The position numbers and the translations under genes were made by a program. Source: Acetatifactor sp. (GTDB lineage Bacteria; Bacillota; Clostridia; Lachnospirales; Lachnospiraceae). From it: DNA of 6,658 nucleotides. Location: contig JAILPF010000259.1 in the NCBI GenBank assembly GCA_024699575.1, positions 1-6,658 of the forward strand, written 5' to 3'. Under the pieces are notes generated by a model. The model had not been told where the DNA came from. It saw only the letters and a program-made list of their open reading frames with translations, and searched no databases. How positions within the stretch are numbered: position 1 is the first letter of the stretch; each line of letters starts with the position of its first letter. Positions 1 through 5,905 of this stretch are shown here, one piece after another.

Positions 1-418
1 AAAATTCATACTCTAATGTCCCGATACGAAACAGGCTCATGCTTATCTGTCTGCAAGTCCAGAACCCTCTATCAAAATAAAACCCACCGTTTCTGACATT
101 ACATTCCTTTGCAAATCTCGTAAAACATCCCATGGTGTCAACAAAAATCTGCTCCGGAATTCCGGTTTGCACATACTTTTCATGGATACGGCATGCACAC
201 TCCAGATGGCAGTAAAGCATCTTAAAATTTCCTTCGTCTTCACCAAGAATTGTTATCAGATTGCCATTTGCTTTCTCCATTGTGGCTCGATCCATCAGTT
301 TGTTCAAGTCACTATCCAACTCCGGCATGCGTTTTTCCATCTCCGGAGCAACTCTGCAAAGTCCGGCAACCATTTCCTCCGGCAAACCAATCACTTCATA
401 TAGTTCCTGCTGCTGCAT
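1..418 (-). CDS. Acyltransferase-like protein, NAT_N/GNAT_C type (partial, C-terminus off the left edge)
   Basis: This frame starts at the ATG at 416-418 and stays open to the window edge, giving 139 residues without a stop. The start has a GGAGGG ribosome binding site 5-6 bases upstream and lies 15 bp after the ktrA stop codon, so it is very probably the third gene of the ktrBA operon. The N-terminal part (residues 1-105) is helical and charged. Residues 111-138 contain GGFYFDRGFW followed by RQISMSLFRIGTLEYE. I associate this pattern with acyltransferase-domain proteins of Clostridia that carry an N-acyltransferase N-terminal domain followed by a GNAT-like C-terminal domain. The family assignment comes from memory of the pattern, and the acetyl-CoA binding part lies outside the window. 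The substrate is unknown. It has no obvious mechanistic link to potassium transport; co-transcription may be incidental. Confidence 0.75.
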   Translation of the reverse strand, partial: MQQQELYEVIGLPEEMVAGLCRVAPEMEKRMPELDSDLNKLMDRATMEKANGNLITILGEDEGNFKMLYCHLECACRIHEKYVQTGIPEQIFVDTMGCFTRFAKECNVRNGGFYFDRGFWTCRQISMSLFRIGTLEYEF

Positions 419-433
419 ATTTTCCCTCCGCTA

Positions 434-1078
434 TCACTGTATTCTCTTCAAATCTTTTTTCTCAAGTGCAATTAAAAGTGTTATGTCCTTCGTCAACTCT
501 GCATCGGGGTCCACAAAAGACCAGGCACCGCTCTTTTTCTTCATCGCAACAACATTCAAATTGTATAGTTTGCGCAAGTTAAGGGTTTTGATGCTTTTCC
601 CCACCCATTTATCCTTCGGGTTCATCTCGACCATGCACAGATTGTCATCCACATTGAAGAAATCCAGATAAGATGTGGAGGTCAGCACTCTGGCCGTCCG
701 CATACCACTCTCCCCTTCCGGGTCGACAATTTTATCCACTCCGACTTTCGATAAAATGGAGGCCATTCTCTCGGAGGACGCTTTTGCCATGACAAAAGGA
801 ACTCCCTGTTCTTTTGCCACCGCCACTGCCATAATACTTGCTCCAAGATTGGAACCCATGGCAATCACAACGATGTCCATATTTTTTAGTCCCAGTTCTT
901 TCACTACACTTTCATCTTCGAGATCAGCGCAGACTGCAACCGTGGCCTTTGCGGCAAATTCTTTGATGCGCTCCTCATCCTTATCTGCGACAAGAACATC
1001 CATCCCCATGGCATATAGACTCTCTGCCAGGCTCCTTCCATATTTACCAAGTCCAAGAACAGCAATAGATTTTTTCAT
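434..1078 (-). CDS. ktrA: Potassium uptake regulatory subunit KtrA (RCK/TrkA family)
   Basis: This is the cytosolic gating subunit of a Ktr-type potassium uptake system; in the family it forms an octameric ring on the KtrB membrane dimer. At 214 residues it has the usual length. The RCK_N Rossmann domain covers about residues 1-125, with the nucleotide-binding GLGKYG motif at 9-14 and an acidic residue (D32) at the end of the second strand, which normally contacts the ribose of ATP/ADP/NAD. A smaller RCK_C domain follows at about 135-214. In Firmicutes that domain is known in related proteins to bind cyclic di-AMP, which closes the system; this has not been shown here. The start ATG has GGAAAGG about 11 bases upstream and sits 22 bp after the ktrB stop, so the two subunits are co-transcribed. 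KtrC or a TrkA-like name would fit equally well. The family call is secure. Confidence 0.95.
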   Translation of the reverse strand: MKKSIAVLGLGKYGRSLAESLYAMGMDVLVADKDEERIKEFAAKATVAVCADLEDESVVKELGLKNMDIVVIAMGSNLGASIMAVAVAKEQGVPFVMAKASSERMASILSKVGVDKIVDPEGESGMRTARVLTSTSYLDFFNVDDNLCMVEMNPKDKWVGKSIKTLNLRKLYNLNVVAMKKKSGAWSFVDPDAELTKDITLLIALEKKDLKRIQ

Positions 1079-1100
1079 TATTTACCATACCTTTCCGCAA

Positions 1101-2489
1101 TTATCCGACGTGAAAACGCCCCTCAACATACTCAAGTCTCGGTTTATTTCCTTTTTGTTTCATAAAAAACACTGCCATGGAAATCGGTCCGATTCTTCCC
1201 AAATACATCGCTGCGATTACTATCAAACGCCCGACTGTATTCAGTCCGGGAGTCACTCCTCTGGTAAGTCCCACCGTAGCCAGTGCACTGATAATTTCAA
1301 AAAGTCCATCCTCCAGCGTCACCGGATTGGTCAGCACTAGAAGAACTGTCAGTACAATCATCGCCATAAAGCTAATTTGAACAATCGCAGCTGCTTTTCT
1401 CATCAACTCGTTCGAAATCTTTCTGTTAAATACGGTGGTCACACTCTTTCCCCGCACATAGGATAATGCGTTTAAAATCACCAAAAACATCGTGACGGTC
1501 TTAACACCGCCTGCCGTTCCGATTGGCGATCCTCCGATAAACATCAGGAAATATGCAATCATACTTGAGGCGCCGTTCAAATTCTGCTGAGGAATCGTTG
1601 CGAACCCAGCCGTTCGCAAAGTTACGGATTCAAAAAGACTGTTTAATATCTTATCCTTCAGATTCATATCCTGTATGGTTGCCGGATTATGGTATTCGGT
1701 GATTAAAAACAATATTGCTCCGATGATGATCAAACCGACCGTCAGACAAAGAACCACTTTCGTATGCTCACGCAAACGTTTGAAACGTTGCCGAAGTGAA
1801 TGTCCGTATTCGCTTGCATGTTTTGCGTTCGATGCAATATCAAACCAGACCACATATCCCAATCCGCCCAGAATAATCAGAAGCATCGTCACACCCAGTA
1901 CATAGGAGTCAGCGCGATATCTGACCAGACTGTCCGGTCCCAGAATATCTATCCCTGCATTGCAAAAGGCTGATACCGCTGTAAATGCTGAAGCCCAAAT
2001 GCCTTTTCCAAATCCATACTCCCTTACAAACGCAAAACTGTATAATACTGTCCCCATCCCTTCCACCAGGAAAGTGCCAATCACAATTCTTCGCAACAGT
2101 TTTAGTAATCCCGAACTGCTGTCCACATTCAGGGCATCCTGCAATAATGTTCTGTCTGAAAGTGTGAATTTCTTGCGAAGCATCAACATCATCATGGAAG
2201 CTACCGTAATAATACCAAGTCCTCCAATCTGAATCAAAAGCAATATCACAATCTGTCCAAATGTGCTCCAGTGAGCATAAGTATCCACCACCACAAGTCC
2301 GGTCACACAGACTGATGTCGTTGCCGTGAAAAGTGCAGTGACAAAATCAGTGCTTCTGCCGCTCGCCGACGCCCATGGCAACTTTAAAAGCAGTGTTCCG
2401 GCCAGGATAGCGAGTAAAAAGCTCCCCGGTATCATATGGATTGGTGCCAGACGTATTTTTTTCATTCTATGTTCCGCATCATGCTGCAT
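1101..2489 (-). CDS. ktrB: Potassium uptake channel subunit KtrB (TrkH/Ktr family)
   Basis: This is an integral membrane K+ translocating subunit of 462 residues, a typical KtrB length. The sequence shows the four membrane-pore-membrane repeats of the Trk/Ktr/HKT superfamily. Pore-loop segments around the conserved filter glycines are visible as TSVCVTGL (58-65), SAFCNAGI (173-180), LRTAGFAT (291-298) and ALATVGLT (402-409). The segment FIGGSPIGTAGGVKT (about 317-331) matches the glycine-rich intramembrane loop that gates the pore in this family, and GRIGP (431-435) is a conserved C-terminal motif. I chose the ATG at 2487-2489 because AGAGGA lies about 7 bases upstream. A second in-frame ATG (residue 9, at 2465) has a weaker site and begins the clearly conserved part. 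It leads the ktrB-ktrA-acyltransferase operon and is divergent from the HExxH gene at 2648. Confidence 0.95.
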   Translation of the reverse strand: MQHDAEHRMKKIRLAPIHMIPGSFLLAILAGTLLLKLPWASASGRSTDFVTALFTATTSVCVTGLVVVDTYAHWSTFGQIVILLLIQIGGLGIITVASMMMLMLRKKFTLSDRTLLQDALNVDSSSGLLKLLRRIVIGTFLVEGMGTVLYSFAFVREYGFGKGIWASAFTAVSAFCNAGIDILGPDSLVRYRADSYVLGVTMLLIILGGLGYVVWFDIASNAKHASEYGHSLRQRFKRLREHTKVVLCLTVGLIIIGAILFLITEYHNPATIQDMNLKDKILNSLFESVTLRTAGFATIPQQNLNGASSMIAYFLMFIGGSPIGTAGGVKTVTMFLVILNALSYVRGKSVTTVFNRKISNELMRKAAAIVQISFMAMIVLTVLLVLTNPVTLEDGLFEIISALATVGLTRGVTPGLNTVGRLIVIAAMYLGRIGPISMAVFFMKQKGNKPRLEYVEGRFHVG

Positions 2490-2519
2490 AAATCAATCCT
2501 CTTTACTCAATTTGTTCAC

Positions 2520-2548
2520 ACTATACCAAGTGCATCGACTATATTAAT
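2520..2548 (-). promoter_or_regulatory. Candidate promoter of the ktrBA operon
   Basis: On the minus strand an extended -10 box TGG-TATAGT (TATAGT at 2525-2520) lies 30 bp upstream of the ktrB start. The -35 position (2548-2543, ATTAAT) is poor, so activity would depend on the extended -10. It overlaps the left arm of the inverted repeat at 2522-2560. Inferred from sequence only. Confidence 0.35.
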
Positions 2549-2560
2549 ACACTTGGTATA
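2522..2560. repeat. Perfect 11-bp inverted repeat in the divergent intergenic region (candidate operator)
   Basis: TATACCAAGTG at 2522-2532 is exactly complementary to CACTTGGTATA at 2550-2560, separated by 17 bp that include the palindrome TATTAATA (2542-2549). The arms face outward and each merges into a TGG-TATA(G/C)T extended -10 box. Arms 28 bp apart centre to centre are compatible with a dimeric or tetrameric regulator acting on both promoters. There is no U tract, so this is not an intrinsic terminator. Confidence 0.55.
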
Positions 2561-2562
2561 CT
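2534..2562 (+). promoter_or_regulatory. Candidate promoter of the HExxH gene
   Basis: An extended -10 box TGG-TATACT (TATACT at 2557-2562) lies on the plus strand as the mirror image of the ktrB candidate. The -35 position (2534-2539, ATCGAC) is poor. A second possibility further downstream is TTGCTT (2574-2579), 17 bp, TACATT (2597-2602). I cannot decide between them. Confidence 0.3.
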
Positions 2563-2647
2563 CTTATTCTTGTTTGCTTTTTCCCGGAAAACATGATACA
2601 TTTAAAGTAGTTACTAATTCTTTTTATCACTGACCGGAGGTGATTGT

Positions 2648-3154
2648 ATGAGCCTATCCATATCAGGCTATACACCATTTAACCAACAGTTTTCATCCAT
2701 CGGAAAAAATGCATCTGTGAATTCGACTTCCGATGAAAAATCCAAAATTCCACTGCTCGCTAAAATAGAAGAAGACAGAGAAAAAAAACTCCACGGACAG
2801 GATGAATGTGAAACCTGTAAAAAACGCAAATATCAGGACGGCTCCGATGAGATGGTGTCCTTTAAAAGTGCAGCCCATATTTCACCGGAAAGTGCCTATT
2901 CCAGAGTACGCGCTCACGAGCAGGAGCATGTAAGTAACGCCTATGCAAAAGCCGCCACGGGAAACGGCAAAGTCATTTCGGCATCTGTATCCATTCATAC
3001 TGCGATCTGTCCTGAGTGTGGGAAGCCCTATGTTTCCGGCGGAACAACACACACACAGATTAAGTATTCTAACGAGAAAAACCCTTACCAGCAAGATTTA
3101 AAAGCAAAAGACCATGCAAGATATGCCGGCATCAACGCAAGCTATAAAGTCTAG
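2648..3154 (+). CDS. Putative zinc metalloprotease-like protein with HExxH and two CxxC pairs (SprA-related type)
   Basis: This is a 168-residue protein without a signal peptide or membrane segment, so probably cytosolic. The start ATG is preceded by an ideal GGAGGTGA site (2636-2643). Residues 1-50 are low-complexity and charged, probably a flexible region. The conserved core begins with C54-x-x-C57, then RKYQDGSDEMVSF (60-72) and AHISP (76-80). A canonical HEQEH zinc-protease motif follows (90-94), then a second cysteine pair CPEC (121-124) and a glycine-rich VSGGTT (129-134). This order resembles the bacterial family annotated as SprA-related or CJM1_0395-type putative metalloprotease. The four cysteines could form a zinc ribbon in addition to the HExxH site. 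Catalytic activity and substrate are not established for the family as far as I know. It is divergent from ktrB and convergent with the PHP gene, so it is monocistronic. Confidence 0.85.
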   Translation: MSLSISGYTPFNQQFSSIGKNASVNSTSDEKSKIPLLAKIEEDREKKLHGQDECETCKKRKYQDGSDEMVSFKSAAHISPESAYSRVRAHEQEHVSNAYAKAATGNGKVISASVSIHTAICPECGKPYVSGGTTHTQIKYSNEKNPYQQDLKAKDHARYAGINASYKV

Positions 3155-3163
3155 CTGCTTTTT
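3137..3163 (+). terminator. Weak intrinsic terminator containing the stop codon
   Basis: GC-AGCTA (3137-3144, with A3139 bulged) pairs with TAGCTGC (3152-3158) around a 7-base loop, followed by five T residues (3159-3163). The TAG stop codon of the HExxH gene (3152-3154) lies within the right arm. The stem is short, so efficiency is uncertain. On the opposite strand there is no U tract, so it would not serve the convergent PHP gene. Confidence 0.5.
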
Positions 3164-3164
3164 C

Positions 3165-3965
3165 TTATATATTTTCCCGGTTCAGAACCACTCCGCCCTG
3201 TGCAAATACCAATCCGGCCAATTTCCGCATCAGTTCTTCATCACCCAACTCCTTAGGCCGATGAGCATCCACGCCCATCACAAAGGAGTTCCCATTTTTT
3301 ACACCAAGTTCAATAAATCTTTTATTCGGATAATGTCTCGGATCACGAAATCCGTTTAAATTCAACTCTACCGGCATGTTTCTTCTCTTAAACTCTTCCA
3401 ACATACGATTCATATGCTTGTCATAAATCTCTGTCGGTCCCACATAATGGATAAAATCAGGATGTGCCACATACAAAAACAGTCCCGTATCCAGTCCTTC
3501 AATGATACGCTCCACATAATGGATAATATCTGCTTCGTTCTCAGTCTGGCGTCCCGGAGAACGGTATCCATATTCATCATCATAGTAATGCTGTCCCAGA
3601 ATCATATAATCCAGAGGATATTTCAAGATTTCATCCATGGATTTCTGAAATCTGGCAGGAAAGTACTCCATTTCCAATCCAATATAAAGGTCAATGTCAC
3701 CTTTATATTCGTCCCGCAGCTTCTCAAGGGTTCTGACATACCCCTCAAATTCCCGCATTTCCATTCGCATTCCGGAGACATACCCGTCCTCAAATATAAG
3801 AGGTGCATGATCTGAAAATCCCAGAATCTCGTATCCATTTTCGATAGCACTTTCTATGTATTCCCGCTCGCTTCCTTCCGCATGTCTGCATCGGGGGGTG
3901 TGGGTATGAAAATTGGACTTCCTGTAGTTGCGGTCGTTGATTATCTCTTTTAGCTGCTCATTCAT
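3165..3965 (-). CDS. PHP-domain phosphatase, histidinol-phosphatase (HisJ/HisK) type
   Basis: This is a metal-dependent phosphoesterase of the PHP superfamily. Members like this hydrolyse histidinol phosphate to histidinol in histidine synthesis, although many orphan copies have unproven substrates. All PHP metal-ligand motifs are visible with the start used here: FHTHTPRCRHA (19-29), GFSDHAP (49-55), GLEMEYFP (96-103), GQHY (124-127), VAHPDF (166-171) and GVDAHRP (231-237). I chose the ATG at 3963-3965 (266 residues). It gives a normal family length and places the first motif near residue 20. AAAGGA lies about 12 bases upstream, which is rather far. A GTG at 4017-4019 would add 18 residues and start one base after the preceding stop, allowing translational coupling; it cannot be excluded. 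It is the last gene of the GNAT-GNAT-PHP operon. No other histidine biosynthesis gene is visible, so its role here is open. Confidence 0.88.
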   Translation of the reverse strand: MNEQLKEIINDRNYRKSNFHTHTPRCRHAEGSEREYIESAIENGYEILGFSDHAPLIFEDGYVSGMRMEMREFEGYVRTLEKLRDEYKGDIDLYIGLEMEYFPARFQKSMDEILKYPLDYMILGQHYYDDEYGYRSPGRQTENEADIIHYVERIIEGLDTGLFLYVAHPDFIHYVGPTEIYDKHMNRMLEEFKRRNMPVELNLNGFRDPRHYPNKRFIELGVKNGNSFVMGVDAHRPKELGDEELMRKLAGLVFAQGGVVLNRENI

Positions 3966-4020
3966 CGTTCTTTGATTTCCTTTTCCAACATAATGCCTAT
4001 ATTGTAACTCTAAGAGCACC

Positions 4021-4824
4021 TCAAATGCAAGCCTTTGAGGTCACAAGTTCGCCACAGGATTTAAAGCCTATACGTCTATATGTCGCATTGGAGCAGACAT
4101 TGTCCTGTTCAGTATAGAGCATTGGTATGAATCCCTCATCCAAGAGTTTTTGCGTCAATTCTCCCACCAGCATTCCGGCATACCCTTTTCCTCGTTGCTG
4201 TTTATCCGTGTATACGGTGTTGATTCTGGCAAACGTATTGGTTTTATGCGCAACCATAGCCATGGATACGACTTTACCGGCATCTTCCCATAGAAGAAGT
4301 TCCTTCGATCCTGCCACCGCATCCGCAAAGCCTTCCGCTTCTTTCTCTGCCATTGGGCGGTGCGCTAAATCCGACACCATACCGGTTATAAATTGCTCCA
4401 GAATCGGTTTATGACTCTCGTCCGAGTAAATGGAGTGCCCACTCGCTCTCTTAGGATTTGTCACCTTATCGCACCGATAGATTACCATCGGAACAGCCCG
4501 TTCAAAAGACACCCCTGTCTCTTTGGCAACTCTATCAAGTATTTTTCTCATCTGGTCGTCATCTCCGGTTACTTTTAGACCTGGATTTAATGCCAGGTGC
4601 TCTTTCACGATAGTTTCCACCTCATCGTATGCACTTTCAGGAGCCTTTTTGTCCATCCATATCCACATTGGAAGCCTCTCATTGGACTGCCCGACAATAT
4701 ACGTTTTTTCATCCGATGCCCAAAAAGATTTATCGTTTTCCAGAATCAGATAAAAAACATTATACAAAACCTTTTCCTTCTCCGTCATTAATCTGTCAAT
4801 TCTTGCTGCCGCTTTTTGATTCAT
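4021..4824 (-). CDS. GNAT family N-acetyltransferase (second of a tandem pair)
   Basis: This is a 267-residue protein. The C-terminal half (about 130-267) is a GNAT acetyl-CoA-dependent acyltransferase domain. Motif A, INTVYTDKQQRGKGYAGML (201-219), contains the pyrophosphate-binding Q/RxxGxG/A loop (QRGKGYA region). Motif B, SNATYRRIGF (245-254), closes the fold. The first about 125 residues form a separate helical domain with no motif I recognise. I chose the ATG at 4822-4824. A GGGGGAGG site lies only 4 bases upstream, and the start follows the previous stop codon by 16 bp. A longer reading would need a TTG at 4857 inside the upstream gene. The upstream gene encodes a second protein of the same layout, which suggests an old duplication or a heteromeric pair. 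The acceptor (amine, peptide, or a small molecule such as an antibiotic) cannot be told from sequence. Confidence 0.88.
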   Translation of the reverse strand: MNQKAAARIDRLMTEKEKVLYNVFYLILENDKSFWASDEKTYIVGQSNERLPMWIWMDKKAPESAYDEVETIVKEHLALNPGLKVTGDDDQMRKILDRVAKETGVSFERAVPMVIYRCDKVTNPKRASGHSIYSDESHKPILEQFITGMVSDLAHRPMAEKEAEGFADAVAGSKELLLWEDAGKVVSMAMVAHKTNTFARINTVYTDKQQRGKGYAGMLVGELTQKLLDEGFIPMLYTEQDNVCSNATYRRIGFKSCGELVTSKACI

Positions 4825-4828
4825 TTTT

Positions 4829-4836
4829 CCTCCCCC
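4829..4836 (-). promoter_or_regulatory. Ribosome binding site deciding the 4824 start
   Basis: On the minus strand GGGGGAGG is followed by AAAA and the ATG at 4822-4824. It lies in the 16-bp gap after the preceding stop codon (4841-4843). This makes the alternative TTG start at 4857 unlikely. The 4-base spacing is shorter than usual. Confidence 0.7.
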
Positions 4837-4840
4837 TTTT

Positions 4841-5707
4841 TTACATTTCTTCAACAAACTTATAATCTACTGTTTTAGCGACATATTCAAATCCAACAGC
4901 CTGATACGCTGCATTTGAAAAGGGGTTTTTTCTGTCCACATACAAGGATACATATTGACACCCTTGTTCTAAATAGTGTTCTGTACTCCATGATACCATC
5001 TCTTTACAGTATCCTTTTCCACGATACTGCGGATAGACATACACCAGCGTGAGGCTCAGCCCCCGTTCCAGTTTTCTGGTACTGCCATGCATGCCGATAA
5101 TCTCCCCTTCCACCTGATATAACCAGATGTCTCTTTCCGGATTGTCAAGCATTTCTCTTACCTTTGTGTACACTTCTTCATACGTTTTATCCTGATGAAC
5201 TGCTTCTTTGCAAAAGTTACAATACATCTCTGTTACCTTTTCCACATCGTTAACTGTTGCCCGGACAATTTCTCCACAAAGCGGATAAGTATTTGCCTTC
5301 TTTGTAACCATAATTTCCATGGACATTTCTTCCCTAAATTGACGGGCGAAGCAGTCCATAAAAGCTTTTGCAAATACATCACTTGAATGAATTCCTGTAA
5401 AAACAATCCCCTGATTATGAAAAGCCTCCGCGAGTTCTAGTGCACACTTTTCCGCATAAATAGTTTCCCTCGGATTTGCTGAAGTTACCACCATAGAATA
5501 CGGCAAAAAATTACAGAAAAAATATGCCACTCTATTCTCTTGTAATATCGCTCCAAACCGAGTATCCTCCTGAACCTCTTTCCCTTCTTCATGCGCTTTA
5601 CAGACCGCTTTCATATTTCCCATAATCAGCTGATTGACAGCCTCATTTTCCAAAAGCTTTTCCCAGTACAAAGCTTTCATTTCTTCCGCACTTAAAAATT
5701 GAACCAT
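4841..5707 (-). CDS. GNAT family N-acetyltransferase (first of a tandem pair)
   Basis: This is a 288-residue protein. About residues 145-288 are a GNAT domain. Motif A is VYVYPQYRGKGYCKEM (222-237), with the acetyl-CoA-binding QYRGKG loop at 227-232. Motif B is NPFSNAAYQAVGFE (261-274). The N-terminal half (1-140) is a distinct domain without a known motif, similar in position and size to that of the next gene. The ATG at 5705-5707 is preceded by AGGAGAGG, a strong site. The frame stays open another 129 bases upstream to 5836, but that stretch encodes basic, repetitive residues read from short DNA palindromes. I therefore treat it as non-coding leader. It is the first gene of the three-gene operon. 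Transcription probably comes through the leader RNA and terminator upstream, since I see no good promoter between 5708 and 5875. The acceptor substrate is unknown. Confidence 0.88.
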   Translation of the reverse strand: MVQFLSAEEMKALYWEKLLENEAVNQLIMGNMKAVCKAHEEGKEVQEDTRFGAILQENRVAYFFCNFLPYSMVVTSANPRETIYAEKCALELAEAFHNQGIVFTGIHSSDVFAKAFMDCFARQFREEMSMEIMVTKKANTYPLCGEIVRATVNDVEKVTEMYCNFCKEAVHQDKTYEEVYTKVREMLDNPERDIWLYQVEGEIIGMHGSTRKLERGLSLTLVYVYPQYRGKGYCKEMVSWSTEHYLEQGCQYVSLYVDRKNPFSNAAYQAVGFEYVAKTVDYKFVEEM

Positions 5708-5710
5708 ATA

Positions 5711-5718
5711 CCTCTCCT
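5711..5718 (-). promoter_or_regulatory. Ribosome binding site deciding the 5707 start
   Basis: AGGAGAGG on the minus strand ends 3 bases before the ATG at 5705-5707; its AGGAG core is 6 bases away. It sits immediately beside the first palindrome of the repeat block (5721-5737), so secondary structure there could influence access by ribosomes. Confidence 0.75.
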
Positions 5719-5721
5719 CTC

Positions 5722-5749
5722 GTCTGCTTCGCAGACGCTTGTTTTCCTT
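5722..5749. repeat. Direct repeat copy 1
   Basis: This 28-bp segment starts GTCTGCTTCGCAG and ends CGCTTGTTTTCCTT. It recurs at 5839-5866 with one difference, A5735 against C5852. Copy 1 includes the perfect hairpin at 5721-5737 and lacks the upstream GAAAACAA partner that copy 2 has. Confidence 0.85.
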
Positions 5750-5759
5750 ATCAACACTC

Positions 5760-5811
5760 ACAGAAACCGTCTGCTCCGCAGACGTCGTCGCTTCGCGACT
5801 TCCGTTTCTGT
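5760..5811. repeat. Compound palindrome: outer stem enclosing two hairpins
   Basis: ACAGAAAC (5760-5767) pairs perfectly with GTTTCTGT (5804-5811). Inside are CGTCTGC-TCC-GCAGACG (5768-5784) and GTCGC-TTC-GCGAC (5787-5799). Together they form a three-way junction or cruciform in either strand. Confidence 0.75.
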
Positions 5812-5820
5812 TTCGTATAC

Positions 5821-5872
5821 GCTCGGGTGAAAACAAATGTCTGCTTCGCAGCCGCTTGTTTTCCTTCCGAGC
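5821..5872. repeat. Long interrupted hairpin
   Basis: GCTCGG (5821-5826) pairs with CCGAGC (5867-5872). GAAAACAA (5829-5836) pairs with TTGTTTTC (5856-5863), and CTGC (5841-5844) pairs with GCAG (5848-5851). That makes 18 bp in three nested segments. The next bases downstream on the minus strand are not a U tract, so it is not a terminator. Confidence 0.75.
5839..5866. repeat. Direct repeat copy 2
   Basis: This is the second copy of the 28-bp repeat at 5722-5749, with one mismatch. The mismatch (C5852) shortens the central hairpin to four base pairs, but here the TTGTTTTC tail has its own complement at 5829-5836. Confidence 0.85.
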
Positions 5873-5875
5873 TAT

Positions 5876-5905
5876 AAAAATGCACCGGACTTAGGTGTCC
5901 GGTGC
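5876..5905 (-). terminator. Strong intrinsic terminator of the leader RNA
   Basis: On the minus strand GCACCGGAC (5905-5897) pairs perfectly with GTCCGGTGC (5890-5882) around a 6-base loop, followed by one A and five U residues (5880-5876). The stem has seven G-C pairs out of nine. In the opposite direction the stem is followed by GACTTTAATC, so termination of plus-strand transcripts would be weak. It lies 168 bp before the first acetyltransferase start, the position expected for an attenuator. Confidence 0.85.

Larger units (their letters stand above)
5721..5872. repeat. Block of nested short palindromes between terminator and acetyltransferase
   Basis: About 150 bp are made almost wholly of inverted repeats built on the theme (C)GTCTGC-TTC-GCAGAC(G). 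Three units can be separated: a perfect 7-bp hairpin at 5721-5737, a compound element at 5760-5811, and a long interrupted hairpin at 5821-5872. A further palindrome CGTATACG (5814-5821) links the last two. It is transcribed, if at all, as the 5' leader of the GNAT operon. It resembles a REP- or MITE-like insertion, but there is no transposase and I see no target duplication. Confidence 0.7.

Noticed and set aside
675..1340. Long plus-strand open frame of about 220 codons opposite ktrA and the end of ktrB.
   Set aside because: The minus strand encodes well-conserved KtrA and KtrB here. The plus-strand translation is low-complexity, without motifs, and has no ribosome binding site.
2490..2647. 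Cyclic di-AMP riboswitch upstream of ktrB, a common control of potassium transporters in Firmicutes.
   Set aside because: The probable leader between promoter and ktrB is only about 20-30 nt, too short, and no conserved riboswitch segments are visible.
3966..4019. GTG start extending the PHP protein by 18 residues.
   Set aside because: The shorter ATG form gives the usual family length and the GTG lacks a well-spaced binding site. Coupling to the preceding stop keeps it possible, so it is noted in the gene entry.
4825..4857. TTG start extending the second acetyltransferase into the previous gene.
   Set aside because: A GGGGGAGG site lies within that extension, directly before the ATG at 4824. 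The extension would encode the binding site itself as a lysine/glycine run.
5721..5872. Possible CRISPR-like repeat array.
   Set aside because: There are only two 28-bp copies, no regular spacers, each repeat contains internal hairpins, and no cas genes are present.
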